NCBI GenBank assembly: GCA_000824825.2
Contig: LM655194.1
Location: forward strand, 112,939 to 176,938
DNA from: Mesorhizobium sp. ORS 3324
GTDB lineage: Bacteria; Pseudomonadota; Alphaproteobacteria; Rhizobiales; Rhizobiaceae
DNA length: 64,000 bases
Direction: 5' to 3'
The position numbers and the translations under genes are program-made. Within the stretch, counting starts at the first letter, position 1; each line of letters opens with the position of its first letter. The notes beneath the pieces were generated by a model that searched no databases, was not told where the DNA came from, and saw nothing but the letters and a program-made list of their open reading frames with translations. Positions 36,914 through 46,725 of this stretch are shown one piece after another.

Positions 36914-39900
36914 CTACGCAGCAGCCAGCAGGCTGGCATTACCGCCCGCTGCCGTCGTGTCGACGCAGACCGCGCGCTCATGCGCATAGGCCGCCGGATT
37001 GAGCACTTCGCTGACCAGCGGCACGATCGGGCCGGCGCGCTCGGCAATCACCTTGCGCACGATGCGTGCCGCTTCCGGCGTGCCGGAGAAGGCCACCACA
37101 TCGACGCGCAGCGACCGCGCCTCGACCGGGTCCGGCCGGCCGTCGATCGCCGCCAGCGGCAGGCCCTTGCCGGTCAGCGCCGACAGCGCGGCCGGGGCGC
37201 CGGGCGCCACCGCCAGCACCGCATTGCCGGCGGCTAGAGCCTGGATCGTCTGCGCAAGCAATGTGTCGGCATCCGGGCCGAGGCAGAGCACTCGTCCCCG
37301 CGGCGCCAGCGACAGCGTGTTGGCCTCGCCTGTCGGTCCGGGAAGGTCGACCTGGCCGAAATCGAGGCTCGCCGCCGCGGCGATGGCCGCCGCTCCCTTG
37401 CCGCGCAGATGCCTTCTCAGGATCGCGACACGATCCTGCCGCGTCGACCAACCGCCGAGCGACGGATCGGGCAGGTTGTCGGCAAGCTCGGTGGCCGTCA
37501 TCTTGTGACCTTCGCCGACTTCCGTGCCGGCTTCCGGCCCTTTGCGGAAGCGGCGCAGATAATGCGGCCCGCCGGCCTTCGGTCCGGTTCCCGACAGCCC
37601 TTCGCCGCCGAAAGGCTGCGAGCCGACAACGGCACCGATCTGGTTGCGGTTGACGTAAATGTTGCCGGCATGGATGCCGTCGACGAAGTGCTGGACGCGG
37701 CCCTCTATGCGGGTGTGCAGGCCAAAAGTCAGCCCGTACCCCTTGCGATTGATCGCGGCGATCACCGCATCGATATCGTCGGCGTCGAAGGTCGCGACAT
37801 GCAGCACCGGACCGAACACCTCGCGCTCCATCTCCTCGATGCCTTTGACGCGGAAGACATGCGGCGCGACGAAGCGGCCGGCAGCCGGCGCCTCCAGCTT
37901 GGCGATCAGCCGTCCCTCCAGCCCCTTCTTCTTGCAGTAGTCGTTGATCGAGGCTTGCGCCTCGTCGTCGATCACCGGCCCGACATCTGTCGAGATCGCC
38001 CATGGGTCGCCGACGCTGAGCGCTTCCATCGCGCCCTTCAGCATTTCCAGCATCTTCTTCTCCACATCCTTCTGGACATAAAGCACGCGCAGCGCCGAGC
38101 AGCGCTGGCCGGCGCTCTGGAAGGCGGAGGCGAGGATGTCGCGCACCGCCTGCTCGGGCAGCGCGGTGGAATCGACGATCATGGCATTGAGCCCGCCGGT
38201 CTCGGCGATCAGCATCGCGTCGGGTGCTGCCGTCTCGGCGAGCTGCTTTTCGATCAGCTTGGCGACCTCGGTGGAGCCGGTGAAGCAGACGCCGGCGATG
38301 CGCGGATCGGCGGTGAGCGGCGCGCCGACCGACGGGCCGTCACCCGGCAGAAGCTGGATGACATCCTCCGGCACGCCGGCCTCGCGCAGCATCTCGACGG
38401 CGCGGAAGGCGATCAGCGGCGTCTGCTCGGCAGGCTTGGCAATCACCGCATTGCCGGTGACGAGCGCCGCCGCGATCTGGCCGGTGAAGATCGCGAGCGG
38501 GAAATTCCACGGCGAGATGCAGACGATCGCGCCGCGCGCTTCCGTGCCCGCTTCGGCATTCGCCGCCTCGGCCGCGTAGTAGCGCAGGAAGTCGACGGCT
38601 TCGCGCACCTCGGCGACGCCGTCGGCCAGCGACTTGCCGGCCTCGCGGGTGGCCAAGGCGAAGAACTCGGCGGCATTGGCCTCGTAAAGGTCGGCGGCGC
38701 GGTTCAGGATCGCGGCGCGCTCTACGACCGGGCGTTTCGCCCAGGCCGGCTGCGCGTCGACGGCGATGCGCACGGCGGTCGCCACCTGCTTGGCCGCGGC
38801 CTCATGCACGGTGCCGACGATCTCGTCCGGCTTGGCCGGATTGACGATCTGGCGCTGCTTCCCATAGCCGGCGGCGCGCGTTATCGGCTTGGCGTGCCAG
38901 CGGTCCGTTCCGGCAAATTCCGCCCTTGCTCTATCGATCGCTGCAAGCGTCACCGGATCGGTGATATCGAAGCCTTTGGAGTTACGCCGGTTGGCGCCGA
39001 AGATTGCGGCCGGGCGCGCGATCGCCGGATTGGCGGCCGGACCCTGTTTCTCCACCGCCTCAAGCGGGTCGCGCGCGATCTCCTCCGGCTCAACCTCCTC
39101 GTCGGTCAACTGGTGGACGAAGGAGGAATTGGCGCCGTTTTCCAAGAGACGCCTCACCAGATAGGCGAGCAGGTCGGAATGCGCGCCGACCGGCGCGTAG
39201 ATGCGGCAGCGCGTCCTCTCGGACTTGCGCACCGTCTCGTGCAGGGATTCGCCCATGCCATGCAGGCGCTGGAACTCGAAGGAATCGCGATCCTTCGCCA
39301 TCGACAGGATGGCGGCCACGGTATGCGCGTTGTGGGTGGCGAACTGCGGATAGATCCGGTCGGTCATCGACAGCAGTTTTCGCGCGCAGGCGAGGTAGGA
39401 GACATCCGTGTTCACCTTGCGGGTGAAGACCGGATAGCCGGCAAGCCCCAGCGTTTGCGCCCGCTTGATCTCGGTGTCCCAATAGGCGCCCTTCACCAGC
39501 CGCACCATGATGTTGCGGTCGTATTTCCTGGCGAGGGCGTAGAGCCAGTCGATGACGAAGGCCGCGCGCGGGCCGTAGGCCTGGACGACCACGCCGAAAC
39601 CGTCCCAGCCGGCGAGTTCCGGCTCGGCGAGCACGCGTTCGATGACGTCGAGCGAGAGATCGAGCCGGTCGGCCTCCTCGGCATCGACGTTGAGGCCCAT
39701 GCGCGAATGCCGCGCGGCAAGCGCCAGCGACAGCAGCCGCTCGGCCATCACCGGCAGCATCTTCTCCTTTTGCGCCACCTCGTAGCGCGGATGCAGCGCG
39801 GAAAGCTTGACCGAAATGCCGTGATTGTAGCGGATGTCGGGTCCGTTCGAACCCGCGTCCAGCGAGGAAATCGCGTCCGCATAGGCTTTGTGGTAGCGCA

Positions 39901-40522
39901 GCGCATCGGCCTCCGTGCGGGCCGCTTCGCCCAGCATGTCGAAGGAATAGAGATAGCCCTTCTGCGTCATCGCCCGCCCGCGCCTGACGGCCTCGGCGAT
40001 GGTGCGGCCGAGCACGAATTGCTCGCCCATTTCGCGCATCGCCGCCGCCACCGCCTTGCGGATGACCGGCTCGCCGAGCCTCCTCACCATGGCGCGCAGC
40101 GTGCCTTCGATGCCGCCCTCGCTTTCGTCGAGCACGCGGCCGGTCAGCATCAGCGCCCAGGTCGAGGCATTGACGAAAATCGAGCTGGAGCTGCCGGAAT
40201 GCGCCGACCAGTCATGCGGCGCGATCTTGTCGGCGATGAGATCGTCCATCGTCTCGGCATCGGGCACGCGCAGCAGCGCCTCGGCGAGGCACATCAGCGC
40301 CACACCCTCCTTGGTCGACAGGCCGTAGGCCGAGAGGAACACCTCCATCAATCGAGGGTCCGTCGAGCCGCGCACCGCGCGCACCAGATCGGCAGCGCGC
40401 GCCGAGATCGCCTTGCGCTCTTCGGCCGAAAGACCGGCCGCCGCGGACAGTCGCTTCACCGCCTCGTCTTCGTCGGGCAGGTAATTGGCGCGGATCTGCT
40501 GGCGGATCTCATCGAGCGGCAT
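36914..40522 (-). CDS. putA: bifunctional proline dehydrogenase / glutamate-semialdehyde dehydrogenase PutA
   Basis: A 1202-residue enzyme that converts proline to glutamate in two steps. The FAD-dependent proline dehydrogenase barrel spans about residues 150-480 (SVKLSALHPRYEVAQKEKML, LVKGAYWDTEIKRAQ, FATHNAHTVAAI). The aldehyde dehydrogenase domain is at about 560-1010 (ISPWNFPLAIFTGQIAAALV, AETGGLNAMIVDST, catalytic Cys in SAGQRCSALRVLY). A degenerate ALDH-like C-terminal domain closes the protein. It lacks an N-terminal DNA-binding RHH domain, in line with a separate PutR regulator. ATG 40522 is preferred over GTG 40567. Confidence 0.94.
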   Translation of the reverse strand: MPLDEIRQQIRANYLPDEDEAVKRLSAAAGLSAEERKAISARAADLVRAVRGSTDPRLMEVFLSAYGLSTKEGVALMCLAEALLRVPDAETMDDLIADKIAPHDWSAHSGSSSSIFVNASTWALMLTGRVLDESEGGIEGTLRAMVRRLGEPVIRKAVAAAMREMGEQFVLGRTIAEAVRRGRAMTQKGYLYSFDMLGEAARTEADALRYHKAYADAISSLDAGSNGPDIRYNHGISVKLSALHPRYEVAQKEKMLPVMAERLLSLALAARHSRMGLNVDAEEADRLDLSLDVIERVLAEPELAGWDGFGVVVQAYGPRAAFVIDWLYALARKYDRNIMVRLVKGAYWDTEIKRAQTLGLAGYPVFTRKVNTDVSYLACARKLLSMTDRIYPQFATHNAHTVAAILSMAKDRDSFEFQRLHGMGESLHETVRKSERTRCRIYAPVGAHSDLLAYLVRRLLENGANSSFVHQLTDEEVEPEEIARDPLEAVEKQGPAANPAIARPAAIFGANRRNSKGFDITDPVTLAAIDRARAEFAGTDRWHAKPITRAAGYGKQRQIVNPAKPDEIVGTVHEAAAKQVATAVRIAVDAQPAWAKRPVVERAAILNRAADLYEANAAEFFALATREAGKSLADGVAEVREAVDFLRYYAAEAANAEAGTEARGAIVCISPWNFPLAIFTGQIAAALVTGNAVIAKPAEQTPLIAFRAVEMLREAGVPEDVIQLLPGDGPSVGAPLTADPRIAGVCFTGSTEVAKLIEKQLAETAAPDAMLIAETGGLNAMIVDSTALPEQAVRDILASAFQSAGQRCSALRVLYVQKDVEKKMLEMLKGAMEALSVGDPWAISTDVGPVIDDEAQASINDYCKKKGLEGRLIAKLEAPAAGRFVAPHVFRVKGIEEMEREVFGPVLHVATFDADDIDAVIAAINRKGYGLTFGLHTRIEGRVQHFVDGIHAGNIYVNRNQIGAVVGSQPFGGEGLSGTGPKAGGPHYLRRFRKGPEAGTEVGEGHKMTATELADNLPDPSLGGWSTRQDRVAILRRHLRGKGAAAIAAAASLDFGQVDLPGPTGEANTLSLAPRGRVLCLGPDADTLLAQTIQALAAGNAVLAVAPGAPAALSALTGKGLPLAAIDGRPDPVEARSLRVDVVAFSGTPEAARIVRKVIAERAGPIVPLVSEVLNPAAYAHERAVCVDTTAAGGNASLLAAA

Positions 40523-40687
40523 ATCGGGTCCATGAAAGCGAGCGTTAGGGAGCGGTCCGGCGGTCACCGGACCGATCGGCGCAAGCTAGCACAGCTGCGA
40601 GTTTTCGACCGGTCCAAAGAGATCGACACGATAGGCTGTTCGAACTATCATATAGGCCATATTCACGCCATTTTGACTGCAAAATCG

Positions 40688-41140
40688 ATGACTGAAGACC
40701 AATTGGACCGCATCGACCGCAACATCCTGACGGCACTCGGGCGCGACGGCAGGCTATCCATGTCCGAGCTGGCGGCCAAGGTCGGCCTGTCGAAGACGCC
40801 GGTGCAGGCCCGAGTGAAGCGATTGGAGAAGGATGGCTACATAAGAGGCTATCGCGCCATCATCGACCGCGAGCGCATGGGCGAGGGCCATGTCGCCTTC
40901 GTCCAGGTGAAGCTTTCCGATACGCGTTCAGCCGCGCTCGACGCCTTCAACCGCGCCGTGCAGGGCGTGCCGGAGATCGAGCAATGCCACATGATGGCGT
41001 CGAGCTTCGACTATCTGCTGAAGGTCCGCACCACCGACATCGCAGCCTATCGCCGCGTGCTCGGCGAGCGCATCTCCGCCCTCCCCCACGTCGCCCAGAC
41101 CTCGACCTTCGTGGCGATGGAGACGGTGAAGGACCGATAG
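40688..41140 (+). CDS. Lrp/AsnC family regulator, PutR-like
   Basis: A 150-residue regulator: N-terminal HTH (DQLDRIDRNILTALGRDGRL, then SMSELAAKVGLSKTPVQARV) and a C-terminal RAM effector domain (VPEIEQCHMMASSFDYLLKV). It is divergent from putA across 165 bp that contain the palindrome GTTCGAAC (40638-40645) and AT-rich half-sites. It is very likely the proline-responsive activator of putA. Its stop abuts the stop of the convergent peroxidase gene with no gap. Confidence 0.9.
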   Translation: MTEDQLDRIDRNILTALGRDGRLSMSELAAKVGLSKTPVQARVKRLEKDGYIRGYRAIIDRERMGEGHVAFVQVKLSDTRSAALDAFNRAVQGVPEIEQCHMMASSFDYLLKVRTTDIAAYRRVLGERISALPHVAQTSTFVAMETVKDR

Positions 41141-42349
41141 CTATTCGGACATAGTCTTGAGGAAGGCCACCAGCGCCGCCCGCTCGCGGTCGGAAAGATC
41201 GAGCGGATGCACCTCCGAAACGCCCTCGATGCTCGCCGGCGCCTTCGAATAGTGCGCGACCACCTCGTCGAGCGAGGAAAACTGTCCGGCATGCATGTAA
41301 GGCGGTCGGTCTGCCACGCCCCGCAGCGACGGCGTCTTGTAGGCGCGCACCAGTTGCTCGCCGTCCTTCACCATGAAGCGCAGCTCGCGGCAGGCGCTGG
41401 CGTCGCCGTCGCGGAACTTGCCGAAGCAGTTGAACGGGTCGGCCTGAACCTGAGCAACGGCATCGACCCGCCCGCGATCAGGCGGCAGGCCGTTCACCGG
41501 CGGCACGCCGGTGTTGTGGAAGGAGTTGTCGGTGAAGCGCGGACCGTTGTGGCAGGTCACGCAATTGGCCTTGCCGATGAACAGCTTCAGCCCGAGGACC
41601 TCCTCCGGCGAGAACGCTGCATCACCCTGCGGCTTAGTGCCGGTCGCCAGATCGATGGCGAAGCGGTCGAAGCGCGCTTGCTGCGGCTCGATCGACCGCT
41701 CGAAGGCCGCGATCGCCTTGCCGATATTGGCAAAGACGCGGTTCACGTCGTCTTGCTGGCGGGCGGGCATCGCGCTCCACGCCGCCTTTTCGGCGTCGGT
41801 GCCGAGCGGGCTGGCATTGGCCGGCACGGTGGAGAGATCGGGCAGCGGCCCGAATATGCGCTCATAGCGTTCGCCGAACCGGTTTTTGATGTAATGCGCG
41901 AAGGCGGCGCGGTTGCCGGCCTGCTCGAGCGGATTCTCGAGCGGCGTCAGCGCCTGTGACCAGAGGCTGTCGCGCCTTCCGTCCCAGAAGAACCATGGAT
42001 CGCGCGCCACGCCGGCCAGCGGCATGGTTCGCCGGTTGGTGCGGCCGACGCCGACTGCCTGCGGCAGGTCGTCCTGGAACTGGCGGTCGATCTTATGGCA
42101 TGTCGAGCAGGACATCGGGCCGTGGCGGCTCATGCCGACATCGAAGAACAGAGTCGATCCGAACGCGGCTGCCGCCGGCACATCGGCATATTGGTTTGTC
42201 GTGTCCGCTTTGAGCGCCGGCAGCGTGTTCAGCGCCAGCGAGGCGATGGTCTTCTTCTCGGCATCGCTGAACTGAGGCTTGCCGCAGCCGCCGAGCAAAG
42301 CGAGCGCGGCCAGAGCGGCCAGGCTTGCGACGCGGGCAAGACGCCTCAT
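41141..42349 (-). CDS. MauG/cytochrome c peroxidase-like dihaem lipoprotein
   Basis: A 402-residue periplasmic dihaem protein. The lipoprotein signal (AALAALALLGGCGK) places it on a membrane. Two haem c sites are present: CSTCHKID in the N-terminal domain and CVTCHNGPRFTDNSFHNTG in the C-terminal domain, with a Met-bearing PYMHAGQFSSLDEVVAHYS segment of the MauG/CcpA type. It either reduces hydrogen peroxide or modifies a partner protein. It starts seven bases after a FixH/YtkA-like gene and is therefore cotranscribed with it. Confidence 0.9.
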   Translation of the reverse strand: MRRLARVASLAALAALALLGGCGKPQFSDAEKKTIASLALNTLPALKADTTNQYADVPAAAAFGSTLFFDVGMSRHGPMSCSTCHKIDRQFQDDLPQAVGVGRTNRRTMPLAGVARDPWFFWDGRRDSLWSQALTPLENPLEQAGNRAAFAHYIKNRFGERYERIFGPLPDLSTVPANASPLGTDAEKAAWSAMPARQQDDVNRVFANIGKAIAAFERSIEPQQARFDRFAIDLATGTKPQGDAAFSPEEVLGLKLFIGKANCVTCHNGPRFTDNSFHNTGVPPVNGLPPDRGRVDAVAQVQADPFNCFGKFRDGDASACRELRFMVKDGEQLVRAYKTPSLRGVADRPPYMHAGQFSSLDEVVAHYSKAPASIEGVSEVHPLDLSDRERAALVAFLKTMSE

Positions 42350-42356
42350 CGGCCGC

Positions 42357-42845
42357 TCACAACACGATGTTGAAGACGACGGAATCGGAACCGGCCGCCG
42401 CCGAGATGGCGAAGCGCAGCTGCCACCAGCCGCTCATGGTGAATTTCACGCCGTCGATACGGTAGCGCCCCTCGCCCAGATAGTCGGTCGCCTGCGGACT
42501 GGTCGGCAGGCCATGATTGTGCTGCGGCATGCCGCCGGAAACGGTGATCGCGGCGCCCTCCACCGGAGCGCCAGCGGCGGTCTTCAGCGTCAACAGCCAG
42601 GATTGCAGCTCGCCTTGCCGGATCACCCCGCGCTCCGGCTCGAAGCTGGCGACGAACAGGCCGCTTGCCGTCTTCTTCGAGCGCGACGTATCGGGACCTA
42701 GGGCCGAGTGCGGCGCCGTCAGATAGACGACTGCCAGGATGCCGACCAGCAGGGCAGCCAGACCGAGACCTGCAAGGATGTAACGCCATATCGATGCCAA
42801 ACCCGTTCCTCTTCGGCTTATAACGTCACGGGATGCGCGCAGCAT
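42357..42845 (-). CDS. FixH/YtkA-like membrane-anchored protein
   Basis: A 162-residue protein: one N-terminal transmembrane helix (WRYILAGLGLAALLVGILAV) followed by an immunoglobulin-like periplasmic domain of the YtkA/FixH type (LTLKTAAGAPVEGAAITVSG, GMPQHNHGLPTSPQ). The His/Met cluster MPQHNHG hints at a copper or haem-related role. The operon with the dihaem peroxidase suggests it helps that enzyme mature or docks it. GGGACGGG precedes ATG. Confidence 0.78.
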   Translation of the reverse strand: MLRASRDVISRRGTGLASIWRYILAGLGLAALLVGILAVVYLTAPHSALGPDTSRSKKTASGLFVASFEPERGVIRQGELQSWLLTLKTAAGAPVEGAAITVSGGMPQHNHGLPTSPQATDYLGEGRYRIDGVKFTMSGWWQLRFAISAAAGSDSVVFNIVL

Positions 42846-42955
42846 CCCGTCCCGCCTGTGGGAAATCGCTTCTGGCGCAAAAAACGGCCTGCGCCAAGCA
42901 TGGCGCTGCAGGCTGCAAAAAGCTACAGCAACAAAGCCTTAGGAGGATCAGCCAT

Positions 42956-43876
42956 ATGGAAGCCAATGGTGTCGCGTCGATCGGCGAATGCATGCTCGAA
43001 CTGTCGGGTCAGGCAGGACCGAACTGGCGCATGGGCTTCGCCGGCGACACCTTCAACACGCTCTGGGCGCTGCATGCGCTGAGCCCGGACCGGCCTGCGA
43101 CCTATGTCTCGGCCTTCGGCGACGATCCGTTTTCGCGCGACCAAATCGCCTTCTTTGCCCAAAACGGCATCGGCATCGGCAGCAGCCCGGTCATTGCCGG
43201 CGCCCGGCCCGGCCTTTACGCCATCACCCTCACCAGAGCCGAACGCGCCTTCACCTACTGGCGCAGCGACGCGGCTGCGCGCCAGCTCGCCTCCGATCCG
43301 GCCGCGCTGGCGAAGAGCCTTGAACACCAGGCGCTTGTCTATTTTTCCGGAATCACTCTGGCAATTCTGGACGACTCAGCGCGCAAAGCCCTGCTTGCAG
43401 CCGTCGCGACCGCCCGTCGGGCGGGCTCGCTCGTCGCCTTCGACCCCAACTACCGCCCACGGCTCTGGCAAAGCCGCGAGGCCGCTCAGGCCGCGATCCT
43501 GGAGGCGCTTGCCGTCACCGACATCGCGCTGCCCACCTTCCCGGACGAGCAGATGCTGTTTGGAGACGAGACACCGCAGGCGACCGCCGAGCGGCTTGGC
43601 AAACTTGTCGGCGAGGTCGTCGTCAAGAATGGCGAGCAGCCGGCATTGATTGCCGCGAGAAGCGGCTTGGAAACAGTCGACGCAGTGCATGTCGCCACCC
43701 CCGTCGACACGACAGGCGCCGGCGATTCCTTCAACGGCGGCTATCTCGCGGCCCGCCTTGCCGGCCATGCCCCCGGCGACGCAGTTCGGCGCGCGCATCG
43801 CGTCGCCGCCGCCGTCGTGCAGGTTCGCGGCGCGCTGGCGCCCTTCGAGACACTGCGAGCCGCTTTCGAGAGCTAA
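42956..43876 (+). CDS. kdgK: PfkB-family sugar kinase, probably 2-keto-3-deoxygluconate kinase
   Basis: A 306-residue ribokinase-fold enzyme that phosphorylates a sugar acid, most likely KDG in the Entner-Doudoroff or uronate route. Family motifs are GECMLELS at the start, WRMGFAGDTFNTLWALHAL, and the ATP/anion-hole TTGAGDSFNGGYLAARL near the C-terminus. The perfect AGGAGG (42941-42946) precedes ATG. No aldolase is adjacent, so substrate assignment rests on sequence resemblance. Confidence 0.86.
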   Translation: MEANGVASIGECMLELSGQAGPNWRMGFAGDTFNTLWALHALSPDRPATYVSAFGDDPFSRDQIAFFAQNGIGIGSSPVIAGARPGLYAITLTRAERAFTYWRSDAAARQLASDPAALAKSLEHQALVYFSGITLAILDDSARKALLAAVATARRAGSLVAFDPNYRPRLWQSREAAQAAILEALAVTDIALPTFPDEQMLFGDETPQATAERLGKLVGEVVVKNGEQPALIAARSGLETVDAVHVATPVDTTGAGDSFNGGYLAARLAGHAPGDAVRRAHRVAAAVVQVRGALAPFETLRAAFES

Positions 43877-43924
43877 GATGCATTGAGAATAAGGCAGGCC
43901 GGCCTCACCGGGCGTCAATAGATC

Positions 43925-44944
43925 TTAAGGTAAGCGGAACCGATATTCCGTCACCTGATGATAGATCTGCCCTGGCCACAGCGTTGCCTGCGGGAAATAG
44001 GGCCGGTTGGGCGCGTCGGGCCAGGTCTGCGCTTCGAGGCAGAAACCTGAGAACGCCTTGTAGCGGCGCCCATCCAGCCCTGCTGACGATGGCGCGACAT
44101 ACTGGCCAATATAGAGCTGCAAGCCGGGTTCGGTGGTCCAGACCTCCATCTCGACGCCGGAATTGGCCCCTTGCACCCAGGCCGCCTGGTGCAGCGGGCC
44201 GCGGCTGGAGGCGAGACAGAAATTCACATCGTAGGGAAGCTGTTCACCTTCGGATTCCATGCGCAGCGGCCGCGCCTGCCGAAAATCATAGGGCGTGCCG
44301 TCGACAGGCTTCACAGCGCCGGTCGGGATCATCTCGCCATCGACGGGTGTGTAAGCGCCGGCATTGAGCATCAGCCGGTGATCGAGGATGTCGCCCTCCC
44401 CGCCATCGTCGAGGTTGAAGTAGGAATGCTGCGCCAGGTTGCAGAGCGTCGGTTCCTCGCAGGTCGCGGTCAGTTCCATGCTGAGCGTGCCGGGGATCTT
44501 CAGCCGGTAGGTGCAGGTTACGTCCAGCGCGCCGGGAAAGCCCATCGTGCCGTCCGGATCGTGCAACGTCAGCGTCACGAAATCGCGACCGTGCAGCGAG
44601 ACGGTCCATGGCCGGTGGAAAAAGCCCTCCGAGCCGCCATGCAGCGTATGCTTGCCGAGGAAATTGCGCTCCGTCTGGCAGCGTTTGCCGGCGATGGTGA
44701 ACCGGCCGTCGCGAATGCGGTTGGCGAAGCGGCCGACCACGGCGCCGAAATAGGCGCGGTCGGTTTCATAGGGTTCGAACCGGTCGTAGCCCAGCACCAG
44801 CGGCGCGTCGTGGCCGGTGAGCCTAAGATCCTGGACGATCGCGCCGAGCCCGATGATATTGGCGGTCAGGCCGCCGCCGCGGATGGTGAAGCGGCGCACG
44901 GCCTCGCCTGCTTGCGTCGTGCCGAAGACCTCGCCGTCCTTCAT
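43925..44944 (-). CDS. galM: aldose 1-epimerase (galactose mutarotase)
   Basis: A 339-residue enzyme interconverting sugar anomers. Motifs are GAVVGRFANRIRDGRF, NFLGKHTLHGG, NLAQHSYFNLDDGG (catalytic His), the YDFRQARPLR segment and the catalytic Glu region SGFCLEAQTWPDAPN. ATG 44944 matches the family start; an earlier ATG at 45001 lacks a ribosome site. Convergent with the sugar kinase gene. Confidence 0.92.
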   Translation of the reverse strand: MKDGEVFGTTQAGEAVRRFTIRGGGLTANIIGLGAIVQDLRLTGHDAPLVLGYDRFEPYETDRAYFGAVVGRFANRIRDGRFTIAGKRCQTERNFLGKHTLHGGSEGFFHRPWTVSLHGRDFVTLTLHDPDGTMGFPGALDVTCTYRLKIPGTLSMELTATCEEPTLCNLAQHSYFNLDDGGEGDILDHRLMLNAGAYTPVDGEMIPTGAVKPVDGTPYDFRQARPLRMESEGEQLPYDVNFCLASSRGPLHQAAWVQGANSGVEMEVWTTEPGLQLYIGQYVAPSSAGLDGRRYKAFSGFCLEAQTWPDAPNRPYFPQATLWPGQIYHQVTEYRFRLP

Positions 44945-45045
44945 CGCTGTGCCCGAAACCTCAATTCGTTGATCCGTGGCCTTCGGCCGGCTGAGTCCCA
45001 TCCGGCAGGGCAGGCAACATCACCGCCCTGCCCCTTGGATAGCTG

Positions 45046-46503
45046 TCAGAGGCCGAGGCCGCCGATGCAGGCATATTTGGTGTCGAGATAGTCCTCGATG
45101 CCCTGGTGCCCGCCTTCCCTGCCGAGGCCCGATTCCTTGACGCCGCCGAACGGCGCCTCCGGCGTGGTGATCAGGCCTTCGTTGATGCCGACCATGCCGT
45201 ATTTCAGCCCTTCCATGACCCGGAAGGCGCGGCCGAGATTGCCGGTGTAGAAATAGGAAGCGAGCCCGAATTCGGTGTCGTTGGCTAACGCGATCGCCTC
45301 TTCCTCCGTCTCGAACTTGAACACGGGCGCGACCGGCCCGAAGATCTCTTCCTTCATGAAGCGCATCTTCGGCGAGGCGTCGGCGATCACTGTCGGCTGG
45401 AAGAACGAGCCGCCGAGCGCATGGCGCTTGCCACCGGCGACGACCTTGCCGCCCTTCGACGTCGCATCGGCGATCAGTTCCTCGACCTTCTCCACCGCCT
45501 TCTCGTCGATCAGCGGTCCCTGCTGCACGCCTTCCTCCAGGCCGGAGCCGACCTTCAGATTGTTGCTGGCGGCGGCCAGCTTCTCGACGAACTCGTCATA
45601 GACGCCCGCCTGCACGAGGAAGCGGTTCGTGCAGACGCAGGTCTGGCCGGAATTGCGGTATTTGGCGGTGATGGCGCCGGTGACGGCGCGGTCGACATCG
45701 GCATCGTCGAAGACCAGGAACGGCGCGTTGCCGCCGAGTTCCATCGACACTTTCTTGACCGTCGAAGCCGACTTCTGGATCAGGATCTTGCCGACCTCGG
45801 TCGAGCCGGTGAAGGTGATCTTCTTGACCAATGGATTGGTGCAGAGCTCGTCGCCGATCTCGCCGGCCGAGCCGGTCAGGATGTTGATGACGCCCTTGGG
45901 GAACCCGACCTCTTCGGCGAGCGCGCCCCAGGCGAGGCCCGAATACGGCGTCTGCGATGCCGGCTTGACCACTGCGGTGCAGCCCGCCGCCAGCGCCGGG
46001 CCGATCTTGCGGGCAAGCATCGAGGACGGGAAATTCCACGGCGTGATGGCTGCGATGACGCCGACCGGCTCCTTGGTCACCAGGATACGGCGGTCGCCCC
46101 AGGGCGACGGCACGATATCGCCATAGACGCGGCGGCCTTCCTCGGCGAACCAAAGAATGTAGCTCGCGGCCGAGCCGATTTCGCCCTTGGATTCGAACAG
46201 CGACTTGCCCTGCTCGATGGTCAGCAATTCGGCAAGCACGTCCTGATTGTCCATCATCGCATCATGCAGCTTGCGCAGAAGCTTCGAGCGCTCGAGCGCG
46301 GTGGTCTTGCGCCAGGTCTTGAAGGCTTCCTCGGCGGCCTCGATGGCGCGGCGGGTTTCCGCCTTGCCAGCCTTCGGCACGGTGCCGATCTTGAGGCCGG
46401 TGGCCGGGTTGTTGACGTCGATGGTCTGGCCGCTGTCGGCCTGCACCCATTCGCCGTTGATGAGATTGGCCTGGCGCAGGAAATGGCTGGTCTTCTGAAG
46501 CAT
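45046..46503 (-). CDS. gabD: NAD(P)-dependent succinate-semialdehyde dehydrogenase
   Basis: A 485-residue aldehyde dehydrogenase oxidising succinate semialdehyde to succinate, the end of GABA use. The ITPWNFPSSMLARKIGPALA cofactor segment, the catalytic Glu in MELGGNAPFLVF and the Cys in NSGQTCVCTNRFLVQ are in place, the last being the CVC form typical of GabD. GGAGG precedes ATG 46503. No transaminase gene is adjacent. Confidence 0.92.
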   Translation of the reverse strand: MLQKTSHFLRQANLINGEWVQADSGQTIDVNNPATGLKIGTVPKAGKAETRRAIEAAEEAFKTWRKTTALERSKLLRKLHDAMMDNQDVLAELLTIEQGKSLFESKGEIGSAASYILWFAEEGRRVYGDIVPSPWGDRRILVTKEPVGVIAAITPWNFPSSMLARKIGPALAAGCTAVVKPASQTPYSGLAWGALAEEVGFPKGVINILTGSAGEIGDELCTNPLVKKITFTGSTEVGKILIQKSASTVKKVSMELGGNAPFLVFDDADVDRAVTGAITAKYRNSGQTCVCTNRFLVQAGVYDEFVEKLAAASNNLKVGSGLEEGVQQGPLIDEKAVEKVEELIADATSKGGKVVAGGKRHALGGSFFQPTVIADASPKMRFMKEEIFGPVAPVFKFETEEEAIALANDTEFGLASYFYTGNLGRAFRVMEGLKYGMVGINEGLITTPEAPFGGVKESGLGREGGHQGIEDYLDTKYACIGGLGL

Positions 46504-46725
46504 GGTCTGGCCTCCGTTCGGCGCGCTGACGGCCGTTTTTGTTGATGTATCGTGGGCGTGCCCTGGTTGCACGCCGGCGCATTGCTCTTACCTAGGGAAA
46601 GGCCGGCAAGCAATCACAAGATGGCATATAGGGGTTGGGCCAGCAAAAGCGAGCGCCGGACGCTCGTTTGTGCCACCGGCGGGATGCTAGGATTGAGCCC
46701 GGCGTCACCTGAATACCAGTATGCG

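Noticed and set aside
37409..40687. Open frame of more than 1000 codons on the plus strand opposite putA
   Set aside because: High-GC antisense shadow of putA; only its last 150 codons (putR) are real.
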